Shown: positions 16,222 through 23,691 of the stretch, piece by piece
Numbering within the stretch: the first letter of the stretch is position 1
Layout of the letters: every line of letters starts with the position of its first letter
From: Imperialibacter roseus
GTDB lineage: Bacteria > Bacteroidota > Bacteroidia > Cytophagales > Cyclobacteriaceae
Assembly: GCF_032999765.1 (NCBI RefSeq)
Contig: NZ_CP136051.1
Span: 4,564,417 to 4,628,416 of the forward strand
Reading direction: 5' to 3'
Length of the DNA stretch: 64,000 nt
Program-made: the position numbers and the translations under genes
The notes under the pieces: generated by a model
Told to the model about the DNA's origin: nothing
What the model saw: only the letters and a program-made list of their open reading frames with translations
Database searches by the model: none

Positions 16222-17580
16222 TTACTTCCCATTCGGAAACATGGGTCGTGGAATCACCATCAGCTCTTTCTGTCTGCCATCGATGTAGCGGAAGCCGGTT
16301 TTGTCAAAATAGCCGTCCTCTTCCAGCATGATCCTGATCTCTTTGTTCCATTCCTTGATGAACACGCTGGCGTTGAGTTCAATGGAATAGGCGGTGTTGT
16401 GGTAAAGCGGATAGTCGCCGTTGAATGGTACACCGTCCTGCTGGTCCCACATGCCAATGGTGGGGCCGCTGGCATGGCCGTAGTAGCCTATTGGGTGTGT
16501 GTAGATAGACGGCTTAAGTCCGGCGGCCTTAGACTGATCAAGGGCTGCCTTCAGGATTTCATTGCCGCTTTTGCCCACTATAAAGTTGCTGGTGAGGGCG
16601 TCCTGCACTTTGTTGCCCTCCGCAAAAGCATCTTGCAGAAACTTAGGCGGCTCGGTTTCGCCCGGCTTCAAAATATAGGCATGCTGCTGTGTATCCGTGT
16701 TAAGGCGCAGGTAGGTGATACCAAAGTCGGTGTGAATAAGGTCGCCGGGTAATATCACCTGCTCTCCCGGCCTCTCTGAGAAGCTCCGCAAATGATCGAA
16801 AGACTCCGGGTCCTGGCGCTGAATGGATACTGAGGGGTGGAACCAGGTGTCGAGCTTCAGCTCCTTGATGCGCTCCCGCATCCACCACACCACGTCGTCG
16901 GTAGAAGTGATGCCAGGCTGAATGACTTTGTCGGAGAAGGCTTCCTGAATGATCTGGTGAGCGATCCTTACAATTTGCTGGTACACGATCATCTCGCTTT
17001 CCGTGCGGGTTTCGAGCCAGCCAATGGCCAGCTTTTCTGCCGATACCACTTTTTGCTGGAAGTTCTTTGGCAGCACGTTCATGAGCTGGTCGTACTCATT
17101 GGAGGTGATGCCGTCAGTTTGTGCAAAGTGCTCCGACTTATTGATGCCTATTTTCTTTGGGTTCTTCTCCTGTATCAGCCTGCTCAGTGCCTTGAACTGA
17201 TCGGGCTGAATGGTAGGGTTCCATGCCATTTTGAACATGGTGCCTACGTTGTAGCGGGCAATGGCATAGGTTTCCAGCTCCTTGCCTTGCCCCGGATCAT
17301 AGACGACCAGAATGGTACGCCTACGAGCAGCCAGCCAGGTGGCAGGCAGCATGGTGCGGATGACAGGGTCTTCGTTGTATTCACGGGCGATGATCAGCCA
17401 CATATCGAGGCCTTCCCTGCGCATGAGGTCGGGTAGTAAATATTTGATTCGCTCTTCCAGCCAGCGGTCGATGACTTCGGCTTGCTCCCGCTGGGTGAGG
17501 ATTTTGGGGACTGACATGTCCTGCGCCAGCACCTGACCAGCCACAATTATAGAAAAAATGAAAGTGAGTATTTTTTGCAT
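16222..17580 (-). CDS. Secreted M24 metallopeptidase (Xaa-Pro aminopeptidase type)
   Basis: A 452-residue protein with a signal peptide (residues 1-19, VLAQ). An N-terminal creatinase-like domain spans about 30-190 and the pita-bread catalytic domain about 195-445. All five metal ligands of the family are visible: Asp285 (HTDFG), Asp296 (LNTDTQ), a His in THPIGYYGHASG (362-371), Glu401 (SIELNA) and a Glu at 420-421 (IMLEEDG). The enzyme would remove N-terminal residues before proline in the periplasm and supply amino acids. It is separated from the endonuclease-like gene by an inverted repeat, so the two are probably independent transcripts. Confidence 0.9.
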   Translation of the reverse strand: MQKILTFIFSIIVAGQVLAQDMSVPKILTQREQAEVIDRWLEERIKYLLPDLMRREGLDMWLIIAREYNEDPVIRTMLPATWLAARRRTILVVYDPGQGKELETYAIARYNVGTMFKMAWNPTIQPDQFKALSRLIQEKNPKKIGINKSEHFAQTDGITSNEYDQLMNVLPKNFQQKVVSAEKLAIGWLETRTESEMIVYQQIVRIAHQIIQEAFSDKVIQPGITSTDDVVWWMRERIKELKLDTWFHPSVSIQRQDPESFDHLRSFSERPGEQVILPGDLIHTDFGITYLRLNTDTQQHAYILKPGETEPPKFLQDAFAEGNKVQDALTSNFIVGKSGNEILKAALDQSKAAGLKPSIYTHPIGYYGHASGPTIGMWDQQDGVPFNGDYPLYHNTAYSIELNASVFIKEWNKEIRIMLEEDGYFDKTGFRYIDGRQKELMVIPRPMFPNGK

Positions 17581-17672
17581 GTTTCAACGTTTTGCGAAAG
17601 CTGATGAAAAAGTGCAAATGAGGCAAAGAAAATTGTTTGGGTGGAGACGGAGGGACGCCTGGTAGTCTTTAT

Positions 17673-18020
17673 TCAGCCAACATTGTGCTTGCGCAATACT
17701 TTGTTGCCACTTCCCTTTCTTTCGTAAAACACTTTCCCCACTCTGTCTATGTGGCTAATAAACTCAGGGGTCGTTATCCTATCATAAATAGAAATGTCGA
17801 ATTTGTAGGGCAACATCAGGTCGTCCAAATCGAATTCGATTTGCGTTTGCAAACCCAAATCAATGCCGGTTCCTATTAAAGTGAGGTCGATATCTGAGGC
17901 AGGCTTGTAATTACCCATTGCCCTGGAACCATAGAGCAAGACTTTTTCTACCTGGCTATATTTTGAGAAAACAGCCTTTATGCTATCAACATCTTCTATC
18001 GTCAAACCTAGGTTCTCCAT
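17673..18020 (-). CDS. MNT-type nucleotidyltransferase antitoxin
   Basis: The frame can be opened from 18071, but the ATG at 18020 gives the normal family start and lies one base after the upstream stop (18022-18024). The 115-residue product has the minimal nucleotidyltransferase motif GSRAMGNY (residues about 31-38) and the DxD pair in SDIDLT (43 and 45). MNT proteins neutralise HEPN RNase toxins by AMPylating a Tyr in the toxin's RX4HXY motif. Its partner directly upstream is a HEPN protein gene interrupted by an amber codon. The overlap of the tail of that frame with this start shows they evolved as one translation-coupled unit. Confidence 0.85.
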   Translation of the reverse strand: MENLGLTIEDVDSIKAVFSKYSQVEKVLLYGSRAMGNYKPASDIDLTLIGTGIDLGLQTQIEFDLDDLMLPYKFDISIYDRITTPEFISHIDRVGKVFYERKGSGNKVLRKHNVG

Positions 18021-18021
18021 T

Positions 18022-18492
18022 TCATAAAAGTTTGCCCTGTTCACCGCTTCTTTTGGCTTCCATGTTGTCACGAAACTCTAAAAAGGCTGGATAGTATTCA
18101 TCCAATATTTTGGCATAAATCTCGTCGGCTGTTTCCTGGTTATAGGTGTGTGAGGTCTTGTTGCGACTTCCGATCATATCCATCTACACCTGGCCATCGG
18201 ACATCAATTGCAACTGGAAAGCCTCCCTCGTGGCATCTCTGCTTCCGCCCACACTGGTATTGCCCTGGTAGGCGGCGTAATCCTTCATTACATTCCACGC
18301 CAGTTCATGTGTATACTCAAATCGCTGTATGAGCCCTTCCTTGATGATTTCATCCAACACGTCATTGAGATTATCTGCTGCTTCCTCTTCCGTTCCAAAG
18401 TGCTGTCTGATGTATTCCACCGCTTGTGTCAGCTTTTGCAACGCTTTTACAAAGTTGGAGAATCGCTGTCCCCATCTGATATCATGTTCCAT
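18022..18492 (-). pseudogene. HEPN toxin (HI0074 family) interrupted by an amber codon
   Basis: From ATG 18492 the frame encodes a HI0074-type HEPN protein (DIRWGQRFSNF, then IQRFEYTHELAWNVMKD). It is stopped by TAG at 18184-18186 after MSDGQV. The same frame then runs on without interruption for 53 codons as MDMIGSRNKTSHTYN to TGA at 18022-18024. The family has a Trp at the stop position, so one G-to-A change explains it. The codon sits seven residues before the catalytic RNKTSH (RX4H) motif, so the truncated 102-residue product lacks the RNase site. An ATG follows the TAG directly, so restart of the C-terminal part is possible. Confidence 0.85.
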
Positions 18493-18630
18493 CTCCTTGA
18501 ATGATCTGTTTGACAAAACTATCGAGCCAAATTTAGTTTTTAATCTTCGGTTCTCTTGCCTAACGTTCACCTAAAACATCTTTTCTGGGTTTTTCGCTGA
18601 CAGAACAGCAGGAGGTGGGAGCTAAATGCT

Positions 18631-18750
18631 GGCACTAGCGGTACCAAGAATGGTTGGCCATCTCATCGGTCCGTTATGCATTTTTGTTTATGGTTCGGCT
18701 TTGTCACTCAGCGCTTCTCGCTCAGTGATGCCCTTAGGCCATATTGAACG
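18631..18750. repeat. Dispersed repeat with tandem GCTCAGYG boxes, copy A
   Basis: The segment with GGTACCAAGAATGGTTGGCC, TTTTTGTTTATGG and CACTCAGCG-N5-CGCTCAGTGA aligns with the segments at 20150-20255 and 20348-20428. No coding frame covers it. It looks like a decayed short mobile or REP-like element. Confidence 0.55.
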
Positions 18751-18785
18751 TCGGAGGGTAGTGGCACGAATGTGACACCCTATTT

Positions 18786-18959
18786 TTAAGTGCCCTTTTC
18801 TCCCAGTTTTTTTGCCATGGCTGGGTGTAGAGGCTTTTTATTTTTCAAATACTCGGACAATTGTTCAAAGGTCATATCCTCGATATCACGACCTACTTTT
18901 TCACGAATGTCCCGTAATTTTTGAATTGTAGATCCGACGTATTTTTCTTTAGTCTTCAT
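18786..18959 (-). CDS. Small 57-residue antitoxin-like protein downstream of a PIN toxin
   Basis: ATG 18959 to TAA 18786 encodes 57 residues rich in Lys/Glu, starting MKTKEKYVGS and containing IQKLRDIREKVG, DMTFEQLSEYL and a Lys-rich end. It overlaps the 3' end of the PIN-domain gene by 11 bases. Small charged helical proteins of this kind next to PIN toxins act as antitoxins. The order here is toxin first, antitoxin second, the reverse of vapBC. No DNA-binding fold could be assigned with certainty. The frame is strongly supported by the overlap and composition, the role by position only. Confidence 0.72.
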   Translation of the reverse strand: MKTKEKYVGSTIQKLRDIREKVGRDIEDMTFEQLSEYLKNKKPLHPAMAKKLGEKGT

Positions 18960-19407
18960 ATTCAAGTATTTCCCTTGGCGTCCGTATTTCCAGTATTTGG
19001 TGTCCGAGACGATAGTTGATTGAATTATATCCTCTGATACGATTGATATTCACAATATGTTTGAAATTCCAGCTTACCAGTATGTCTGCATTGTTCAATG
19101 TTGCCAGGGCAATATGAATACAGTCTGGCCTGCTTGTTTTACCGACTACATTTTCTTTGATGTACAAGTCAGCAAGATAAAGTGATTCTGGTGTTATTTC
19201 AATCGCCTCAATTTTGTCGTCAGGTATAGTTAAAACCAAATCTCTTACTTTTTTTGGAGCCGGGATCAGTTCATTGTCAATCAAGGTTGAGTAGAGCAAT
19301 TTGTATTGTCCTTGTTGTAACCGGTCGAACAGAATCTTTGTCCACATATCGAATTCCGGTTCAAAGTAGCCCCCAAATACTGATGTGTCGAGATAAAGTC
19401 GTTCCAT
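18949..19407 (-). CDS. PIN-domain RNase toxin
   Basis: A 152-residue PIN-domain protein. The first catalytic Asp is Asp7 in LYLDTSVFGG; a Glu lies in STLIDNELI (about 41-49), and the later acidic site is in SRPDCIHIALATLNNADILVSWNF (about 111-134). The family cleaves tRNA or rRNA when released from its antitoxin. The partner is the 57-residue ORF that overlaps its 3' end. It sits 71 bases from an XRE regulator gene on the same strand. The region also holds a MNT/HEPN pair, which suggests an island that collects toxin-antitoxin modules. Confidence 0.85.
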   Translation of the reverse strand: MERLYLDTSVFGGYFEPEFDMWTKILFDRLQQGQYKLLYSTLIDNELIPAPKKVRDLVLTIPDDKIEAIEITPESLYLADLYIKENVVGKTSRPDCIHIALATLNNADILVSWNFKHIVNINRIRGYNSINYRLGHQILEIRTPREILEYED

Positions 19408-19478
19408 TTCTCAAGTTAACAAAATTCTCTGCCTTCATTGCTTTGTATTCCCATCACACCTGACGATTCCATACCCCC

Positions 19479-19829
19479 CTACTCCCCTTCCTTCTTTTCC
19501 TTTGCCAGCTTCCGCAGCTCCTCCAGGGGTAGGTTGTGCAGGGCTGTGAGCCACTCCACGGCTTGCTGCTCATCGTCTTTGCGGGCCAGCCGGTGCAGGG
19601 CATGGCCGGGCGGCACCACCTCCCGGCCCGGCGAGAAGCGAAACAGGTCGTTGGGTGTGCAGTTGAGTAAATGGCACAGCTTTTCTATGTGATCGAGCCT
19701 GATGGCACGGATTTGCTCATTGGCCATTTTGTGTGCCAGGTTGGGCGAAATGCCATTCCGAACCAGGTAACCATATGGCTGCCTGATCCAACGTACCCGA
19801 AGCACCTGTAGTAAGTTGAAAGTAAGCAT
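19479..19829 (-). CDS. XRE-family (Cro/C1-type) HTH regulator
   Basis: The frame is open from 19880, but MLTFNLLQVLR at 19829 is the usual start of this family. The 116-residue protein has an HTH_26-type domain at about 1-65 (VRNGISPNLAHKMANEQ, then LDHIEKLCHLLNCTPNDLF) and an acidic and Lys-rich C-terminal helix (about 80-116). Proteins of this build are small Bacteroidota regulators, often linked to mobile or toxin-antitoxin loci. An A/T-rich 150-base leader with a perfect palindrome at 19981-19997 lies upstream and could be its operator. Its target is unknown. Confidence 0.8.
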   Translation of the reverse strand: MLTFNLLQVLRVRWIRQPYGYLVRNGISPNLAHKMANEQIRAIRLDHIEKLCHLLNCTPNDLFRFSPGREVVPPGHALHRLARKDDEQQAVEWLTALHNLPLEELRKLAKEKKEGE

Positions 19830-19980
19830 GAGTTTGGTTTTTAGTGTAAAAAATTTACCTTTTGTGCATGAACTACCCACTTAAAAGCAGAGTCGAGTCA
19901 TCTAATTGCTTAATAATTTAACAAAAGAGCTAAATATTGTCACAAAAAAACAGGCTATTTATACCTAGTGAATTACTCTT

Positions 19981-19997
19981 CTAATCTAAAAGATTAG
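19981..19997. promoter_or_regulatory. Palindrome upstream of the XRE regulator gene
   Basis: CTAATCT-AAA-AGATTAG is a perfect inverted repeat with seven-base arms. Weaker outer arms (ACTCTT and AAGAGT) lie about the same centre. It is about 150 bases before the XRE gene start and is a candidate autoregulatory operator. Confidence 0.35.
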
Positions 19998-20149
19998 CTA
20001 TCTAAGTAAAAAGAGTAGCAATCTGTGCCAATAGACAAATTCTTTTATTCAACTACATAGCTATCCAACTGTAAAGCATAGTAAAGTCGATAAAAAGCAA
20101 AGTCTGCTCTATTAAATACAAGGTACTTGCTTGGCAGGTTGGGCTTAAG

Positions 20150-20255
20150 CCACTGGTACGCCAGGATTGGTTGGCCAGCTATTGGATCAGAGATCCATTT
20201 TTATCTACTGTTGGGCTTTCTCGCTCAGCGACTCCCTTGGGAAAATGTGGAACGG
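20150..20255. repeat. Dispersed repeat with GCTCAGCG box, copy B1
   Basis: It shares TTGGTTGGCCA, CCATTTTTATCT, TTGGGCTTTCTCGCTCAGCGA and CCCTTGG blocks with copy A (18631-18750). Only the second of the two CTCAGCG boxes is clearly kept. It lies in the gene-free stretch before the CotH-type gene. Confidence 0.5.
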
Positions 20256-20295
20256 TGCGGAAAAATATCATCAAAAACTATCTTCTGCTTGTTTT

Positions 20296-20342
20296 AGCGT
20301 CGGGTTGAAACCCAACGCTGAAAAAAACCGCCCCGATGGGGC
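20296..20342. repeat. Two adjacent hairpins between repeat copies
   Basis: AGCGT-C-GGGTT, loop GA, AACCC-A-ACGCT (20296-20319) forms a ten-pair stem with one mismatch. Eleven bases later GCCCC-GAT-GGGGC (20330-20342) forms a perfect five-pair stem with a seven-base A tract on its left, so on the minus strand it resembles an intrinsic terminator. Confidence 0.5.
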
Positions 20343-20347
20343 TTTGT

Positions 20348-20428
20348 GGTGCCTTATCCGTTTTTATCTGTAATTTGATCTTGTCGCTCAGCGTACCTCG
20401 CTCAGCGATACCAGTCGGAACATATCGA
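20348..20428. repeat. Dispersed repeat with tandem GCTCAGCG boxes, copy B2
   Basis: It contains CCGTTTTTATCTG, CTTGTCGCTCAGCG, then ACCTCGCTCAGCGATACC and GGAACATATCG. The two boxes are spaced as in copy A. Confidence 0.55.
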
Positions 20429-20640
20429 AGATCGTCCATTTCACAAACCTTCTCCCACCTAATTCACACCGCATGTCAAATGCTGATGGCAACTCATCCA
20501 GCTGCTGACAAGACTTTCGCTCGAAAAACATAATAAAGTTTGCTGGAAACGAATGGCTGGGCGAATTTTGTCAACGGTCGAAAAATGTCAAATTTTTCCC
20601 GCATACACCTGCAGCTAAAAGTGCTATATAAAACCCTCCA

Positions 20641-22938
20641 ATGGTGAAGCGTTTTCTTAAGGTATTTATCTTCCTGATACAGTGTGGTAGCCTTGGTGCG
20701 CAAGACCTCGTTATCAATGAAGTGATGTCGTCCAACGACGGTTTTCTTCTTGATGAAAACGGGGACACGCCTGACTGGCTGGAGCTTTACAATCCATCTG
20801 AGGCCGCTGTACCGCTAGCGGGGTATCACATTTCGGATACGGAAAGCGACTATTTCAAATTTACCCTGCCAGACACGTCAATTGCGCCACATGGCTTTTT
20901 GCTTTTGTTTGCCTCAGGGAAAAACCGGGCAGAAAGAGGTGCAGAAATACACACCAATTTTGCGGTAAGTGCCAACGGGGAGTCGCTTATTCTTACCCGG
21001 GATGGGGTGATCGTCCACCAGATGGATGTACCTCCCATGGATACTGACCTGAGTTTTGGCCTCGCACCAGACGGTGGTATCGAGAGACGGATATTTTACC
21101 TGCCGACGCCGGGGCAACAAAACAGCGGTGAAACCCAGCATTCCGTGCGCTTCAGCCATGTGGGAGGGATCTACGAGCTTTCCACACAACTTGGCCTCAC
21201 ATCGAGCCTTCCGCAGGGGCAGATACGTTACACCACCGATGGGAGTACCCCCACCAGCACATCAGCGCTATACACAGATTCATTGAGTCTCAATTCCAGC
21301 CTGACCTCCAAAGCAGAAATCTTTAAAATAAAGGTCTCATCAGAAAAAAATGCAGAACAGGTGGCAGCTGACGGAGTCCTGAAATGCATTGTCATCAGGG
21401 CAGCCGTTTTTGACCAGGCTGGCAGGCCCGTAAGCCCTACTTTCACCAACACTTACCTGATCAAGTCGCTTGGAAGCAATCATCACGACCTACCGGTCAT
21501 CTCAATTGTCGCCAGTCACAAGAGTCTTTTTGACACTGAAACTGGGATCTTTGTGCCCGGCGTTCACTGGGACGCTGACGACCCTCACTGGACGGGAAAC
21601 TACTATGAAACCGGAGACGCATGGGAAAGAGAAATCAACTTTGAATATTTTGAACCGACAGGCATCAGCCTTAATCAAAGAGCTGGCCTGAGAATTCATG
21701 GAGGATATACCCGCCATTTTCCGCAAAAGGGAATGCGTCTTTATGCCAGAGGCGAATACGGAATTTCAGCTTTCGATCATCCGTTTTTTGAAGAAAACCC
21801 TGTTGAACAATATAGTCGACTTGTTCTTAAGCCATTTTCTTCGTCGTGGACGCAAGCCGGGATTGAAGATTACCTCTGTGCCAGGGCTGCGGCCACACTC
21901 AATATTGATGTAGCCGCCTCGAAACCAGTGGTCGTTTATTTAAATGGTGAATATTGGGGAATCTATTTCCTTCAGGAGCGTATTGATGAGCGATTTATAG
22001 CGTACAATGAGGGAGTCGCTCAGGAGCAGGTCGATATGGCGGAAGGCTGGGGTGGACCCGAAATACCTGCATTTGATGAGTTGTATAAATACATAGAGGA
22101 GTCGGATCTGTCAAGCCCCGAGGCTTACGAAGCCGTTGCCCGCAAGATGGATATTGACAACTTCATTGACTATGAGATATTCCAGATATTCAGTGCCAAC
22201 AAAGACTGGCCAGCCAACAATGTGCGTAGCTGGCGGGAGCGAAACGACAGTTCGCTGCGACGATGGATTTTCCAGGATGGGGATGCTACGTTGGCCGATT
22301 ACAGTTTCGACGCATTTGCCAACGCCCTGTACACGGGTGACGAAGTATGGCCCACCAGCGAAGGGGCCACACTCTTCCTGAGAAAGATGATGGAAAACGA
22401 AGACTTCAGGAACCGGTTTACCGGGAGGCTCCAGCATTTGCTTGCCAATGAGCTGGGTACCGACAGTTTGGAAGCCTATTACAGGGATGTTCTTATAGCG
22501 ATACAGAACGAAATAGGGGCACAAATTGACAGGTTCAGCTACCGTTTCAACCCAGAGGAATGGGGCCTGGATATGGATAATCTATCGGAATTCATTAAAA
22601 AAAGACCATGCGTTGTTGCCAAACAATACAACGAAAGGTTCAACACCGACATTTCCATACCTTATGACTGCGTGGTTCCATCTGCCACCGTGTCAGATAT
22701 CAATATTTATCCAAACCCAAACAAAGGGCTATTTACGACCGAATTCGAGGCCAGCATTTCCGGAGGTGGTATGGCCTTTATTCACGATGTGCATGGTAAT
22801 ATGGTCTCCTCTCAACCAATTATTATCTACGAGGGTAAAAATTTGATTTCCATCGACACCGGGCTGGCCACAGGTCTTTATCTGATCAGGTTAGTTTCTG
22901 ACAAAGTCAACTTTAGTGCCCGGTTCATGGTGGAATAG
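20641..22938 (+). CDS. Secreted lamin-tail/CotH-kinase protein with type IX sorting domain
   Basis: A 765-residue protein with a signal peptide (residues 1-20, LGAQ). A lamin-tail domain follows (about 22-140: LVINEVMSSN, DWLELYNPS, GYHISD), then a chitobiase-like beta-sandwich (IRYTTDGSTPT, about 200-260). The CotH kinase-like domain spans about 280-660 (LRIHGGYTR, SRLVLKPFSSSW, VYLNGEYWGIYFLQER). The final 80 residues (INIYPNPNKG to the end) form a por/type IX sorting domain. CotH proteins phosphorylate protein substrates in spore coats; exported Bacteroidota versions have no known substrate. It has its own promoter region after the repeat-rich gap and is followed by a convergent thioesterase gene. 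Confidence 0.9.
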   Translation: MVKRFLKVFIFLIQCGSLGAQDLVINEVMSSNDGFLLDENGDTPDWLELYNPSEAAVPLAGYHISDTESDYFKFTLPDTSIAPHGFLLLFASGKNRAERGAEIHTNFAVSANGESLILTRDGVIVHQMDVPPMDTDLSFGLAPDGGIERRIFYLPTPGQQNSGETQHSVRFSHVGGIYELSTQLGLTSSLPQGQIRYTTDGSTPTSTSALYTDSLSLNSSLTSKAEIFKIKVSSEKNAEQVAADGVLKCIVIRAAVFDQAGRPVSPTFTNTYLIKSLGSNHHDLPVISIVASHKSLFDTETGIFVPGVHWDADDPHWTGNYYETGDAWEREINFEYFEPTGISLNQRAGLRIHGGYTRHFPQKGMRLYARGEYGISAFDHPFFEENPVEQYSRLVLKPFSSSWTQAGIEDYLCARAAATLNIDVAASKPVVVYLNGEYWGIYFLQERIDERFIAYNEGVAQEQVDMAEGWGGPEIPAFDELYKYIEESDLSSPEAYEAVARKMDIDNFIDYEIFQIFSANKDWPANNVRSWRERNDSSLRRWIFQDGDATLADYSFDAFANALYTGDEVWPTSEGATLFLRKMMENEDFRNRFTGRLQHLLANELGTDSLEAYYRDVLIAIQNEIGAQIDRFSYRFNPEEWGLDMDNLSEFIKKRPCVVAKQYNERFNTDISIPYDCVVPSATVSDINIYPNPNKGLFTTEFEASISGGGMAFIHDVHGNMVSSQPIIIYEGKNLISIDTGLATGLYLIRLVSDKVNFSARFMVE

Positions 22939-22960
22939 CCTGAAAGCATGGCCATGGTAT

Positions 22961-23515
22961 TTAGTCAAACCTCAACTCACACCGCTCCTTCTCCAGCAGA
23001 GACATTACATTTTCCAACTGAAAAACCTTCTTGGTCTCCTGCATTCTTTCGGCGGCCTCCTTCTTCAGGTCTTTTCGGTGGATAGCTTCCACAAACCGCC
23101 TTACCTCCTCTTTGTCGGACAAAATGAGTGCGGGCACCGTAGTCAGCTTATCGTTGTCGTCTTTGGCTACCATGGTAAAATAGCTGTTGTTGGTATGCTT
23201 CACCACGCCGTCTTTTACATTTTCCGCTATCACGTGAATGCCCACCACCATAGAAGAATTACCTACATAGTTGATAGACGCTTTCAACGAAACGAGATCA
23301 CCCACCTCCACTGGTTGCAAAAAATCTACGGTGTCGACAGAAACCGTGACGCAATAGGCACCGGAATGCTTGGTGGCACAGGCGTAGGCCACTTTGTCCA
23401 TAAGCGACAGCAGAATGCCACCGTGGATTTTGCCACCAAAGTTGGCGTAAGACGGAATCATGAGCTCAGTAATGGTGACCTGAGAGTAAGCTACGGTTCT
23501 GGGATGTGTGTGCAT
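22961..23515 (-). CDS. Hotdog-fold acyl-CoA thioesterase
   Basis: A 184-residue single-hotdog protein of the YciA/BACH type. The active-site block PSYANFGGKIHGGILLSLMD is at residues about 21-40, with the Asn-to-Asp/Gly pattern of acyl-CoA thioesterases, and VDTVDFLQPVEVGD follows at 60-73. A C-terminal helical extension of about 45 residues (RRFVEAIHRKDLKKEAAER) is common in the Bacteroidota members. It hydrolyses acyl-CoA in the cytoplasm; the chain length preference is not predictable. It converges with the CotH-type gene, leaving only 22 bases between the stops. Confidence 0.88.
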   Translation of the reverse strand: MHTHPRTVAYSQVTITELMIPSYANFGGKIHGGILLSLMDKVAYACATKHSGAYCVTVSVDTVDFLQPVEVGDLVSLKASINYVGNSSMVVGIHVIAENVKDGVVKHTNNSYFTMVAKDDNDKLTTVPALILSDKEEVRRFVEAIHRKDLKKEAAERMQETKKVFQLENVMSLLEKERCELRFD

Positions 23516-23691
23516 TTTGAGAGCATCTTATTTGAGAATGCCAACGCCTGACAGGCTACCGCTGGCACTCAACCTTTTGCCCAAATTAACCATAATTCCT
23601 TCCGTAAAAAATATTTCACTGCGCCGCAAATCAACGGATCGGGCAATCACATATCTTTCCGCATTTATACACCATCAACCGTTGGCCCTGA

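Larger units (their letters stand above)
19830..20640. other. 811-base gene-free stretch of A/T-rich leader and dispersed repeats
   Basis: No reading frame here has coding character. It contains an A/T-rich leader with a palindrome (19981-19997), two copies of the GCTCAGCG repeat (20150-20255, 20348-20428), two hairpins between them (20296-20319, 20330-20342) and the promoter region of the CotH-type gene that starts at 20641. Confidence 0.6.

Noticed and set aside
16837-17436. A 199-codon frame on the plus strand
   Set aside because: It lies antisense to the M24 peptidase with its complete metal site.
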